Below, in pieces: positions 42,891-55,000 of a stretch of 64,000 nt of DNA. The DNA lies in contig JASISA010000036.1 in assembly GCA_031771865.1 (NCBI GenBank), forward strand, positions 496,001 through 560,000, in the 5' to 3' direction. Position 1 is the first letter of the stretch. Each line of letters begins with the position of its first letter. Made by a program: the position numbers and the translations under genes. The DNA comes from Nothophaeocryptopus gaeumannii. Its lineage: Eukaryota > Ascomycota > Dothideomycetes > Mycosphaerellales > Mycosphaerellaceae. The notes below the pieces were generated by a model. The model was not told where the DNA came from and searched no databases. It was given only the letters and a program-made list of their open reading frames with translations.

Positions 42891-44748
42891 CTACTCTCGG
42901 GAGACATCACGACCGAAGATGTACGACTTCAACCAGTCCATGAACACGAGTACACGGTTGCGAGCTAGATTAGATGTCAGTGAACCCTTCTCGAAACCTT
43001 CCAAAGAACCACACTTACTGCTGAAGCACATGCTCAAATACGCTGACCTCCAGAAAAGGTACGTCAACTGCCCTCCACTAGCCACATTCCCAGTCAACCA
43101 AGAAATATCAGCAACAGCCTTCTCGCTTCCAATATAAGCCAGCGAGCCCTGGTGCGAATATTCAAAAGGACCCATCTGCTTCACACGGCGCAGCCGTCTC
43201 TGCAGATCCTTGATCTCCTCGAAAATCTTATCGCGGGCTTCCTGGTTTGCTGCCTTAGACTGCTCCTCAGACAGAGACGACAGCTTTCCCTCAATCTCCT
43301 CAGTCTTGGCTATCTGGTTGAAAAGGCGAGCGAGGAAAGCGCCTTCCTGTCCGGCGACTTGTGCGGTTGGGGCGTAGTTTGCGATGGCGCAGTCTCCGAC
43401 AGCCCAGATGTTCTCGGTGCCCTTGACGACGAGGTACTCGTTGACGGCGAGACCGCGGCGGGAGTCCTTCTGAGCTGGGATTTGGTTCATGAGGTCCTTG
43501 ACGATTGGTCGTACAGCGTTACCGGTGGCCCAGACGAGGAGACCGTATGGGATTTTCTCAAGCTGTTTCTTGCCATTGGCGTCTGTGAACTCGGCTTCGA
43601 TGTATGTAGGTGTGACGTTCTTGACCATGGTCTTTGTTCGGATATTGATGGTCTCCTCCTTAAAGGTCTTCTCGGTATAATCGATCAAGCTCTTGGAGAA
43701 CATAGGCAGAACGGATGGCAGAGCCTCGACGAGAGTAACGTGGAAGTTGTCCTGGATCTCCGGGATCCACTTCTTGAGATCGTTCTCGAAGAAATCCTGC
43801 AGCTCACCAGCGAATTCGACACCAGTCGGGCCACCACCAACAACGACCATGTGCAGCAGACGTTTGCGCTCCTCGGGCGATTGATCCTTGAAAGTAGCAG
43901 TCTCACAGCAGTCCATGATACGCTTGCGGATTTTCTGAGCATCAGGAACCTCCTTCAAGAAGCAACCGTTTTCGCGCACACCAGGGATACCGAAAGTAGC
44001 GTTCTCAGCGCCAACACCAACCACGAGCATGTCAAATGGTACCTCGTTGGAGGAGACAGACCCCTTGATATCCGAGTCATCGCTAATGTAGACAATTCTC
44101 TTCTCGTAGTCGATTTTGGTAGCTTCGGCTTCGTAGTACTTGACAGAGGTGTTCTTGTGGCGGAGGAAGTTGCGGATCGGTTCCATGATACTGCGGTGTT
44201 CGATCGTACCGGTCGTACATGATGGCAGGAGAGGCGTGAACAGGAAGTAGTTGCGCGGGGAGATGACGACGACGTTGTAATTCTCAGTATCGAGCTTCTT
44301 GAGTAGGGAGACGGATCCCCAGCCAGTGCCTGTTGTCGCGTGTCAGTAAGCAGGTAGCCATCGCATTGAGCATTGGTGCGTGCGTACCGAGGACGACCAA
44401 TGTCTTCTTGCTAGGATCAGGCTCTTTCTGGTCCTCTGGATTGCGATCACGGTAGATGCCATAAGCAGTCCATCCCAGACCTCCAATAGCGGAGAGGTAG
44501 ATCAATCTCCATGTCCATCGAAAGAAGCCTCTCCCACTCTTCTTGACAGTCTGTGAGCTGGGCAGCTTATCGGCGAACCCTCTCCGCAGCTCCTGTCTGT
44601 TCAATTTGATCGGTTGCGCATTCTTGCCAGCTCGAAGTGACTGCTGGAAAGGCGCACGCGCTGTCGCGAGACCACGCTGTGCGGTTGTCTGGAGGCTAAT
44701 TGAGGCGCTGACTCTCGTCAACGGCCTCACAGCGGCCTTTGATGCCAT
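42891..44748 (-). CDS. Alternative (type II) NADH:ubiquinone oxidoreductase, mitochondrial, 581 aa
   Basis: Exons 44748-44388, 44329-43019 and 42964-42891. Introns have GTACGC and GTAAGT donors; CTGAC precedes the last acceptor. The N-terminus is a mitochondrial presequence, followed by a membrane helix (LIYLSAIGGLGWTAYGIY). The first dinucleotide fold is VVLGTGWGSVSLL, spliced across intron 1; the second is HMVVVGGGPTGVEFAGEL, and a GDCA motif (IWAVGDCAIA) binds FAD. The end FGRDVSRE matches yeast/fungal NDE-type enzymes. It oxidises NADH and reduces ubiquinone without proton pumping, bypassing complex I. No EF-hand insertion. The membrane anchor plus family resemblance suggests the external (intermembrane-space-facing) form. 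Intact. Confidence 0.93.
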
Positions 44749-45523
44749 AGCGGCGGTGATGAAAGGTACGGAGGCGGTGTGCAATGGGCGACAACGAGGA
44801 TGAAAGAAGGAATAGAGCTCCAGTCTCAGGAACTTGAAAGCAACTCGCTAGTGACGCAGAGCAGAACAGAACCCCTGCAAGCTCTAAAGTTTAGAGACTT
44901 TTCCTCTCGGAGCGCAGAAGATTTCTCAACATTCACGAGACATAGAGAAGATTATAATTCTATTTGCAGCAATTTAGTCACTGAGACGGACGGACTTCTA
45001 CGGCTTCCAATGCATTGCTTCTTCAATTATCTCATGTCCAAGATAAGCAACGCCATCCGCCGGGACCGCCTTGCCTCAAATCCCGCGTTCAAAGCGCCAC
45101 CCTTGGGATACACCGTGGCATGGACATCTTACGATAGAATCTTTCAGACGCTGTCTCATTACCTCTTCCTCCGCTCGTCATGCATTTTACTGTTGTACAA
45201 TACTTACACATGCAAATACCAGTCAATACTGCTCCGTCTCCATGCAATCAAAGCCTCCGTCCTCTCCGACTTCTCCCTCCTTCATGTCTCACTTCTCACC
45301 ATCCATCCTCCTTCCACCCTACTGCAAAATGACTCAAACATGCCAGCCCAAAACGCCCGGCTAAACAATCAAGGCCATAATGCCCAAATCGCCACAAGAA
45401 GTAACAGTAACAATTCGCTCCTAGGGGTATCTTTACGCGCCGTTGGCATACTTGTACAAAAGCCGCGTAACTCGTTTGCTCAAGCTCAGAACCAGTTCCT
45501 CTTGTTCTGGGCTGATATTTGGA
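44749..45523. other. Upstream region of the NADH dehydrogenase gene
   Basis: No gene seen in about 775 bp. A plus-strand open frame reading from the divergent side has no ATG context or domain. Confidence 0.5.
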
Positions 45524-46282
45524 CTACCGCCAGGCCATGGCGAACAGGAGAATGGTCGACAGGAAGGTTGCCGTGATCGATATCGTCGGTATGCTGGCAG
45601 ACGAGTTCAAGTTGCCCTCCGTATCGAAGGGACTCCCACCGCCGCTTCCATCGTTGCTGCTCGTTTGAGAGCTGGAGTGTGAGGACGAGGTACGGCTTGC
45701 TGTTGTTGGTGAGCTGGAAGAATCGACCAGCAGTCCTCCGCTAGAGGTGGCAGATGCAGTCGATGATGTTATGAGGCTGCTCGCTGTGACTGTTCCGCTA
45801 AGAGTCGCGGAAGACGATGAAGTGGGAGTGGACGACCTCGATGTTGTAGAGTCTGAGTCGTCGGTTGTCGTTGAAATGCTGTCTGTGCACGTGGTCGCAG
45901 CGGACGTTGGCGTAGCGGACGTTGGCGCAGCACTTGCACTGGACGCACTGCTTCCTCCTCCAAGTACATCGTCCGCATTGGAACACAGCGCCTGTGGTCC
46001 TCCACCTGACAGAAACGCCACCACAATGTTTTCACCCGTGATCCCTTTATTTCCACACGCGCTCTTTACTCGGGATACCATTGACTGCAGTCCTTCCACG
46101 CACCCGTCACTGCAGCCGTTACTGCCAAAGTCTTTGCCGGAGCATCCATTAATCGTTTGTTGGTAGACTGCCTGACACCCCGAGGGTAGGTTCGATACGC
46201 GCGGTGTGAAGTCGGCAAGGCTGACAGCGAGGACTGCAGCCGGAAGCGCAAGTAGCGCGACTGTTGTCCGCGGGAGTACCAT
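45524..46282 (-). CDS. GPI-anchored Ser/Thr-rich cell-surface protein, 252 aa
   Basis: Single exon from the ATG at 46282. Residues 1-22 (MVLPRTTVALLALPAAVLAV) are a signal peptide. A cysteine-containing N-terminal domain of about 90 residues follows (LPSGCQAVYQQTINGCSG, GCSDGCVEGLQSMV, SACGNKG, ALC), with seven or so Cys. Residues about 105-220 are Ser/Thr/Ala-rich and presumably heavily O-glycosylated. The C-terminus (SITATFLSTILLFAMAWR) is a hydrophobic GPI-anchor signal, preceded by small residues suitable for cleavage (NSSAS). Layout is typical of fungal wall or plasma-membrane proteins. The Cys domain is not one I can name. Intact. Confidence 0.8.
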   Translation of the reverse strand: MVLPRTTVALLALPAAVLAVSLADFTPRVSNLPSGCQAVYQQTINGCSGKDFGSNGCSDGCVEGLQSMVSRVKSACGNKGITGENIVVAFLSGGGPQALCSNADDVLGGGSSASSASAAPTSATPTSAATTCTDSISTTTDDSDSTTSRSSTPTSSSSATLSGTVTASSLITSSTASATSSGGLLVDSSSSPTTASRTSSSHSSSQTSSNDGSGGGSPFDTEGNLNSSASIPTISITATFLSTILLFAMAWR

Positions 46283-48771
46283 GGCGCGCAAGAATTGTGA
46301 ATGTCGTATGTCAAACAGACAAGATAGAGTAGGTGCTGGTTTGGATGCTCTACCGTTTCACGCGCGCTGTCTTCTTCACGCTAGTGCTAGGACACTGTAT
46401 GCGCGATGGATGAAATGTCGAGTGATATTGATTTTCAGTTCCAATTGTAGGTGGCTACGAGGCAGTCACTCGTCACTCGGCCCGTCTCTCCTGCAACCCG
46501 GCGTCCCTTCTAGACGTGTCGGTAATGTCAGGCTGAAGCGCGCCTGCATACGGTCTGTTGCGATGGCCGTTTCTAGACCTGATGATTTCCACGTGAGATT
46601 TGTTTCAATGAGAGGCTGCCGCGAGCACCTGGCTTCACAGACGTTGAGTCGTGTTCGAAGGGAATGTTTTAATGTTGGTACCGTGCAGGAGGAGGCCGGC
46701 GGTGTGATGGGAGAAGTGCAGTAGATACTGCGGAGGTCCAAGGAATGCCTGTCAGCTCCAGCGTTCCAACGGTCGATGGTCAAAGTTTAGGAGATTCCAC
46801 AAGCCCTGCTCGCTTCTCTCGGTGTCTACTGTCTGCGACCCGATTCGACTGGAGGTATAACGGTCAAAATGGCAACAGAAGGAGCGTGGTGGTATTGTTG
46901 TTGGTCAAGACCCGGCTGATGATGAGAGGCTTGAGGAGAGCGGAGCATGGAGAAAGAAGTCTTTGGTTGCCTTGTGATGAAGACGTCGGCCTTCAGCGAA
47001 TTGCTAACGCGAGGAGAAGATGAGACGGCTGCTGCTCCTGCTAGTGCCTGCGAATGCCTCTAACCCGTCCTTATCGAATCAGCGCGCACCACCGCGATGC
47101 TGGGAAGCCCGTCGGTATGCGCCCGGCACGAGAGCACGGTGCAAGGGGTTGCTGGAAAAGCTGAAACACCATGGGCTTGTGAAGGACTCGGTTTGAAGGC
47201 TTGCTGCTTTATGACGTCTCCTCTGCATGGTTCACTCTTACGATCTACATACCACACTCGACACCACATGTCCTCTTCTTGCACCGACAAATGTGGTGAA
47301 AAAGTTCCGAGTCAATCAAGCAGGCGGTTGTATACCAGGAACACCACGGACGACTCTCAAACACTCTCTGACGGCTATATGCAATAAGCGCCGGGGCGGC
47401 TTATACTTGAAGGTCACTTTGTTTCACAATCCATTGCAAGTGGTCGGCGTCGACGTCAAGATTTGCATGGTCCTTATATGCATACAGGTGATGGGACAGC
47501 AGACGCGGAAGTCATCTTTGCAACCACATAATCTTCCTGCGATATTGAAGTGCAGACTATCAAGAGTAGAGCTGACTAGTAAAACTTTGAGTAGAGATAA
47601 GCCACCTAATTGCTAAAGCGGCGAACTTCCGAGCTATTTAGAGGAAGACGGGGCAGTTGAGGCTGTCCTCTCGTCTTCGGAGTGGGAAACGAAAACCTTT
47701 CAGGGCCAAGTGCAGACCTACCACTTTCAATGGCTTTCATATGAACGCCAATATCAGCTGCTCCAGCGGACTCCTGAGGTCCCTCGTGAGTAAACGGCGC
47801 AATTCAAGTTGCCAGGAAGAACAAAGACCTTCAGGCGTCCGCTGATTGATCGTGTTCAATCGTCTCCTGAACGTACATCGACCGATCCGGAAGACATAAT
47901 GGAGCGGCATCTGGGCCTCGCATAGTAGGCAGCATATAGGTAGGCAATGCAATATCTCAGACGACCCAGCTGACAGCTTTCCAAGCCCGGAGTATGCATG
48001 CCATCATTCGTCTCGCCCAGGCAAGCGAGCACCTCTGAAGATCCAACGTTACTCAGCACATACCGATTTGCCGTTGCGAAGCAGGCGAATGTCAATTCTG
48101 GAACTTGTGACAGGTCGCATACCCGGTTGCGCAATCGTCCTTAGAAGGCTGTGTGAACGCCGGACTTGAAGTGATGATCATGCCGGGACGAGCCAGGTGA
48201 AGCATTCGTGAAAAGTAATGTCGTCCGCGTCGCTGTGCTGATAAAATGTTGGCAACACGACCTCAGATCACGTCTTCCTGCTGCGTCCTTGCCGCTTCAA
48301 GTCGCGTCTCCGGCATTGCGCTTACCTCAATTGTCCCATGTCTCCGCCTTTGAGTCTGAGAATGATTCAAGAGCCCAACGACTGCGAAAATATTTGTTTC
48401 GATTATGATAACACTTTGACTTGAACTATCTAGTCGAGCTAACTGCAGCTGTGAGTTGGCTGCGAATAGGCATCGGCTGGCATGCTGCCTTTTGCAGAGC
48501 CAGGGTAGTGTACAACTGTGTCGATTGAAAGATTCTTCATCTGGGTGCGTAGCCTCTCTGTGGCTCGCAGAAACGCCTTTATGCCCGAGAACACCGGATG
48601 GCGTCAACTGTTGGAAGTCCGGGCTTTTAACTCCATTGAATGCATGCGCTTGAACGCGGGGAAAGGTCAGGGTCTAACGCAGAATATGTACAGCAAATCG
48701 GCGAATCTCTCATCGCCAGAAATTCGCGTATGTCGATCGAAGGGTCGCCGCTAGAATAGTGTGCCTCATTG
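46283..48771. other. Gene-free stretch of about 2.5 kb
   Basis: I read both strands for spliced or short genes and found none supportable. It holds the upstream region of the GPI-protein gene and the 3' flank of the cyclin gene. Short frames at 47060-47620 have no domain. Confidence 0.45.
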
Positions 48772-50773
48772 CTAATGTTGCAAAGGCTTTTGTTGTTGTT
48801 GTTGTTGTTGTTGTTGTGGGAAGTTCGGCCATTGGTGAATTGGTGTCATTTCCTGTGGTTGGGAGCCATCTAGCCACAAGTTCTGGCCCACATATGGCAG
48901 ACGGCCATTGAGCTGAGTTGGCTTGCCAAGCGGCTGGTATTGCATCTGATTGAGCTCGATGTTGTGGGGCCGTGCCTGAGTCGCAGCAGATGGAGGAGGA
49001 TAGAGCAAAGTCGAGACGTGGTGTACAGGTCTATACGGAGAGTTTCGCTGCTGGAGGAAGTAGGTCGGTGAAATTTGAGTCGGAGGATGAAGCGCTGTGG
49101 CAGAGCCTGGCACAGCATTCGTGGGCGAGGTTCCTGCCGAACCTCCGTAAGGGCTTTGGTGTCTTGATGGGTACTGAGAAAGTGACTGCCCTGTTAATTG
49201 AGAAGACGGCGCTGCCGTTGCCATCACCTGCGAGGTTGGGCCTTGAGTGCTCGAATTCGGGTAGATCATGGCCATGGCCCGCGCGGGAACTGTCAATGGA
49301 GGAAGCTGCTGATTCTGCGTGACAGGCTGGCTGTAGCCGTTCGTCGATGCTTGAGTAGCAGGAATCGACAGGCTTGGCAGAGCAAGTCGCGGGACAGGCT
49401 GAACCGGTTGCTGCACTTGCAAAGTCGAGTATCGGTTCGGAGAGGTGTAGTTCTGATAGCCTGCAATCCGCTTTGGCGGTGGCTCTGTCAAGCTGTCGTC
49501 GATGCTCCGCTTTCTGCCAGCTTGCTGACTGGGCCGCAGTTCGAAGTTCTTCAGTGGAGAAGGCGCAGGTGTGGGCCCAGACTGAGCTGCATTGCTTTGT
49601 GCCAGGGGATGATGTCCCATTTCTGCCGCAAAAGGAGGTGAAGCCTGATTTGAAGCCGGAGGCGATGGCAAAGCCATGGGCAGGTGCAGAGAGGATGCTG
49701 GCGGCAAAATGGGAGCTGGTGGGGGCGGCCTCGATGCCGTGTCGAAGAAAGACGCAAATTTGCCCAGCAGTGATTGCCAGCGTGCCCAATCCTGCTCTGA
49801 TGTAAAGAGGCAGTACTTCATGTTGCTCAAGAACTCAACCTCCATGATGTGGACCTCGGCCACATTGATCCCTGACACCTCTGCCCAAGTCTTGTTGGTA
49901 TACGTATTGTCGTCCAAAAACTTATTTCCCAACATCAACGCTACTGTAAGGAGCCTGTATTCGCTTCCAGGCTTTCCTCGAACCGTCGGATTGAGCTTCT
50001 TCAGCCGATGAATGAAGAGAAGAGCCAAAACCACGACATTCTGAGCAACGCATGTGGTTGACAGGATTGTCGTCACCCATTTTCGAAAGCCGGTCGTGGG
50101 TTTCGCGTCGGACGCGAGTTGCCTCGGAGGCTGTAGGAGAGTCGCGGAGTCTTCCACTTGTTGAAGTAGATCAGAGGACTCAAACCAGAACAGACATGTT
50201 ATCTATACATCAGTTAGCATGTGAATAGGTCCAGTTGACAATTGCCAAACGCACCTGCGCTGCAAGTTCAGATAGACTACCTCCGCTGTCATTCACAGCT
50301 CGTGGTATTTGAAAATTTGATGCAATGGCATTGTGATGTTGGGAACCTCTTCGTTGTTGACTGTAATCGTTGGCAGCCTCGGCTGGAGCTGCTCGAGCAG
50401 GTGAGAGCCGCCCGTTCGAATATGACAGCGCAGAGCTCCTGGCAAAATCCGAATTTGAGTAGTCCTGAGCTTGCTGTGAAGCTAAAGGGGCTCTGTATGC
50501 TTGCTGGCTGGAGACGTAGTCGGAGTATCGAGGTGCGTGGTCTTTGGCATAATATGACGTCCTTGCTGAGGGTTGAACGCCTTGCATCTCAGGAGGGGGA
50601 GTGAGAGCTCGGTGGAAGTCCGCACCACGAGCGTGAGAGGGCCAGCTTGGGCGGATGTGATCGTAGTCGTGCAGTGAAGCTGGCGGCGGACAGTCCTTGG
50701 AAGAGACGAACGGGTCTCTAAAGCGGATCGCTGAATCGACAGACATGTGGAATGGCGCTGTTGAGCAGGTCAT
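48772..50773 (-). CDS. Pho80/PCL-family cyclin, Clg1-type, 649 aa
   Basis: Exons 50773-50255 and 50202-48772. The intron has donor GTGCGT, branch GCTAAC and acceptor TGTATAG, and joins GGSLSELAAQ to ITCLFWFESSDLL. A second in-frame ATG is at 50746. The cyclin box is residues about 200-290: FRKWVTTILSTTCVAQNVVV, YRLLTVALMLGNKFLDDNTY, NKTWAEVSGINVAEVHIME, LLGKF. These are the signature of Pho80/PCL cyclins that activate Pho85-type CDKs. The remaining about 350 residues are Pro/Gln/Ser-rich, disordered, with a poly-Gln run and an RKR segment. The closest yeast counterpart by layout is Clg1, with large flanking disordered parts. It may control nutrient signalling or morphogenesis; the partner kinase is inferred. 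Confidence 0.88.
48790..48818. repeat. (TTG)n microsatellite, polyglutamine
   Basis: About nine TTG/CAA units. It encodes a poly-Gln run near the C-terminus of the minus-strand cyclin. Confidence 0.9.
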
Positions 50774-51552
50774 GAGGCAGTCGTGGTGGTGGTGATTGTT
50801 GTGAAGACAAGCTCGAGGCCAGGTGCGTAGGCGATCGATATCATGTGGTCATGGTAGGGCTTGTGGTGAAGAAGGTGCAAGTGAGGACAGTGGTCGGCCT
50901 GTCAGCCAGAAAGGTCGATAGCAATGGACGGCCAGTGCGTGACTGTGGAGCAGCGCCAGGTGAAGTGAGGTCGACAGGCCAGGGTAGGCAGGGACGTTGG
51001 ATGGGTCGCTGATGGCAATGCCTGAAGTGGATGGGCCAGAATAGAAGGCGGCAGTGACTTAATGATTAGCTCTGGCGTTGTGCTGTAGCAGGTCAATCGG
51101 TGGGCCTGTCCCCAGTCATGTCCACGGAAGCGGCAACGGGGTTGGTCTGGCTAGAAGTCAGGAAGGTGGAAGGGGTGTTGTTGATTGCTCACGCAAGGGC
51201 GGCGGCAGTGAGTGTGCAGAGGCATGCGTGCGAGTGGCAGCAGGAAGCATCTCCACAACACCGACGACGACACCAGCGGCTCATACAAGAGACAGAGCCA
51301 GGCAGGCGGCGGCAGGAAAGTGAGGGAACGCGCGCGCCGGTGCATGCTACTAGCGTTAGTGAGTCTCAAGGTCTAGGTTGGTAGTGGATGGAGCAAAGTG
51401 GCCATCATGGGCCATGCCATGCGATCATGGCGTCGGAGCACGAAGCGCACACACGCTTCAGGCTTGTGGACGACAACGGCGGGTGCGAGGGAAGAAGGGG
51501 AGGGAAGGAAGGAAGGAGCTCCTCAGCATCGGCAGGCGCAGGCAGGTTTAGG

Positions 51553-51578
51553 TCAGGCTCAGGCTCAGGCTCAGGCAG
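51553..51578. repeat. AGGCTC hexamer tandem repeat
   Basis: About four units of AGGCTC in the long intergenic region. Confidence 0.8.
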
Positions 51579-52027
51579 GTGGTGGCTCGTTAGTCGTCGT
51601 TAGTCGTTAGTCCTTGCCGGGAACAAAGATAGGCGGGCCTGTTACCTGCTACTGCACGGGCACCACCGAGGTGTGAGCCCGCGGGCACTGCTGAGCTGCA
51701 CCTGCGGAGAGCATCCTTTCGCTTTGGAGGCCTTGGCGCGCTGGCTGGCCGGCGAGGATGAAGCAGGCTGATCAGTTCAGATGCGACGGGGTTGGACAGT
51801 GCGCACGCAGGCTCAGACTCAGACCGCGACTGAGTTAGCAACAAGCATGCAGCAGCTCCACCGTGCACCATCACATCTAACGGCATCCACCATCCAGCGT
51901 CTGTGATCCGTGCCATCATGACCCATCCATTCATCCATCGGCGGCGGCAGAAAGCAAGCAGCCCACTCGCGGCAAGCAGATGCCGCCGCCTGATGCCCAG
52001 ACAGTGGGAACTCGCATGTCGGCGGGC

Positions 52028-52053
52028 AGTGAGCCAGTGAGCCAGTGAGCCAG
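52028..52053. repeat. AGTGAGCC octamer tandem repeat
   Basis: Three consecutive units of the 8-bp sequence in the long intergenic region. Confidence 0.8.
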
Positions 52054-55000
52054 TAGTAGTGCCATCACCCGCCGGATGCTCTGCGACCAGCTGTGTGCCA
52101 GAACCAAAAGCCAGAGCCAGAGCCAAAACCCGTCCGGGCCAGCAACGCCCAGGTGCCTCACTTCATTCCACAGCCAAATAGCCTATCCATGGGCCTGCAG
52201 CCCGTTCGTCCACCGCACTGTCATCCCTACACTCCATTTGCGTATCCCGTGAGCCTGTGCAAGCCCTCCATCGGCCGGCCTCATGGACAGCTATCATCCC
52301 CAACGGTGACCATCGCCGTGCCTTCGCCAACAGAGGCAATCAGAGACGTGCCAGTCTCTTGCGAGCTGCGATTAGATTATTCATTAGAGCACGCACGAAG
52401 TGCCGTAACGCTATGGTGGAGCCAGGCTCTGCAATCCAGGGCTCAAGCTTCCGAGCAGGCGCGGGTGCAAGTGCAGGGCCCGCGGGCGTGGAGCGAGGGC
52501 AGGATGAGCACTGCACTGGCGTTGGACGGCGGAAGCTGGGCATGCCGCATGGAAAACAGAGTGTGAATCACCGCGATCGCGTTCGGCCGCGTCCCCAAGA
52601 GGCTGATCCCAATAGATTGCTGCTGAGCAGAAAAAGGCAGCGGCGAGACTGATGCAAGATGTTACAAGGGAGAAGCTACTCATGCGCCAAAGGCTAACGA
52701 GGGAGAGCTCGTCGCCCGGCCACCCACAGAGTCCGCCGCACTTGCTGCACAGGCGCGACAGGCCGCAGGCTGGTGGAGGTACGTACCGCTGTACCGCTAC
52801 TCTACAAGGCACCTCCTTCTCCGTACCGTCGCGGCCGACGAGACACGCTAGTTGCCGCTCGCTATACATAATACGCTGTACAGCACCAACGTCCCACCGC
52901 TTTCGCCGCCACGCAAGACAAACGATTTCTGTGGGCCCACGGCGCTCGATGGGAAGTCCTTGCCGATCAGCTGCCGCCTCGTAATTTTCACCTCACCTGC
53001 CAGCTGCAGGCAAGAGTAATTCATGCCAAACCCAAAACTGTGACTTGCTCCTCGGCACGCGTCTGCGCCGTACACGAAAGGTGACGAGGGCGAGGCGAAG
53101 GCGTCCGTGTCAGGAGGTCTTATCCTCTCATCGTCTCGTCGAGCATCATCACTATTCACCATTACGACCGCCGACGACCCCTAGCGTGGTTCACCATGTG
53201 GAGACTTGTGTTGGACGAGCAAAAGTGTGCAAAGACGCCACCGGAAAGCATCATGTTGGAAGGATTATTGATGCCAGGCGGACGCGATAGCAGTACTCGT
53301 GTTCATTTGTGACTTCCTACCTTGTATTACCTTGTAGCTCCGAGGCTTCGGGAGCGACAAGAATGGGTCTGATGCAGCCACACTCGATACTCTTAGACAA
53401 GGCCTCCTCTTTCAATCCGCCGAGCCTGGTCCGTTGAAAGCATCTGCTCAATTTGCCTAACCTACCTGCTTCGGCACGCTGCGCCTCTGACACAGGATCT
53501 CGTACAACCTCTAGCAAATTGTGAGCCCGCACAATCAACGTCGTGCCATCTCTCATTGGATTCCGGCGAGCTGTGGGAGTCTCAGAGCAATGATCTGTCG
53601 TCCTTTCCTGACCGCACGCCGCCACTGCCGCAGCAGCTTGTACTTGCGTAGCGTGAATGGCGATGCTCCATCCCGTATGGAGATGCGCTGACGATTCTCC
53701 AGATATGCAGCAGTTCCGTGGCAGCGGTGGGCTAGCGGGACCGGCCTCGCCTGTTCAGCTTTCTGGGATCTCTTGACCGCGAAGGCCGGCTTAATCCTTC
53801 CAAATTGTTCCGCCTGTCTCGCCATTTCTGACTTAAGTAGCGGTTACATCAAGTTTCTCCTTGCCGTGAATGAGCAGCGAACGAACGTGCTGGTCCATAG
53901 CAATGATAATAATATTGGCTGGCATGTACCCACGCGCATCGGAAACAAGCTTCCCAGGAGACGCGGATGAACAGTCCTCGCAAAGGCTGGGTACGAGCCA
54001 ATGAAATGCACGGCGAGATTGACACTTGGCAGGGCTAGACTATAGACATGTATTCCACAAACAGCTCTTCCGCTCTTGTTGTGCCTCCTCCTTTGCAGTT
54101 CTCCTTGATCCTGGCGTCCCGGTGTGAGTCAACCCAGCTGCTGTTCCCCTGCACCAAGGACACGCGTGAAATCTTCTCGTCGAGTGGCGTATGTCTCAAA
54201 CTCATCACTCATGGCTGATGAGATGGATCCGTCAAAAGCAACCCTGCAAAATCCGTATATCATACGCACACTACTTGTTGTGGATGCATCACGGCACAAC
54301 TGATCAGCGTGGTGCTTTAATTGTGCTTGTGTCGGGGGCCGATCGCGAATGGATGCACACCCTGTGACACGAGTCCCGGCGCGTATGACATATGCAGAGA
54401 GCCTTCGCGGCGGCCAGGTTCGGAAGCATGAAGTCTGCCGGCGTGCTTGATGAGCAGAGGCGTTGTGTGAGATACCAAGGAAAGCGCATGCATCGCAAGT
54501 CTCACAACTCGGTAGCCGTCGAATGCCCAGCGAATCGAGAAGTCATGCAGCCAACAAAGCACGGCCATTTCGCTCGGTTACAAGAAGGCGCCTTGGACAA
54601 AGGGGAACAACGGCGTACAGGCATGTTGAGATTTGTGTAGCACCGTGGTAGGACTAAATTGACGATCGCTACTCGCAACAAAAATTTCTTATCGACTGCC
54701 CGTTTTCGGTGATGCGAGGTGAAGGTTCACGATAGACAGGAGAGTGGAGGCGTTGACGAAGACGCCGAGAATTGACGACGACATCCATAGGAGGCTAGTA
54801 CGGGCAGCGAGCTGATTTGGCGCCCATCTCCGTACACGGAGTTTTCCCCTGGCTGCGCCGACCTCACTACTCAGATATACCATCACCGCCCACTCCTGGC
54901 GCAGATATCGCTCGGTGCTGAGAGCCTGGAGGGTGAGATGCACGCAGACAGCTCGGAGCATGCTTTGCCTGCCTTGGCGAGCCGTCAAGTCGCAGCGCGC

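Noticed and set aside
43152..44222. 356-codon open frame on the plus strand
   Set aside because: It is antisense to the alternative NADH dehydrogenase, whose conserved motifs and introns are clear; the antisense product has no domain.
46206..46724. 172-codon plus-strand frame near the GPI-protein gene
   Set aside because: Overlaps the signal-peptide region of the minus-strand gene antisense; no hydrophobic or domain signal of its own.
52093..52566. 157-codon frame in the long gap
   Set aside because: Low-complexity Pro/Ser/Gln composition arising from tandem repeats; no ATG context, intron or domain.
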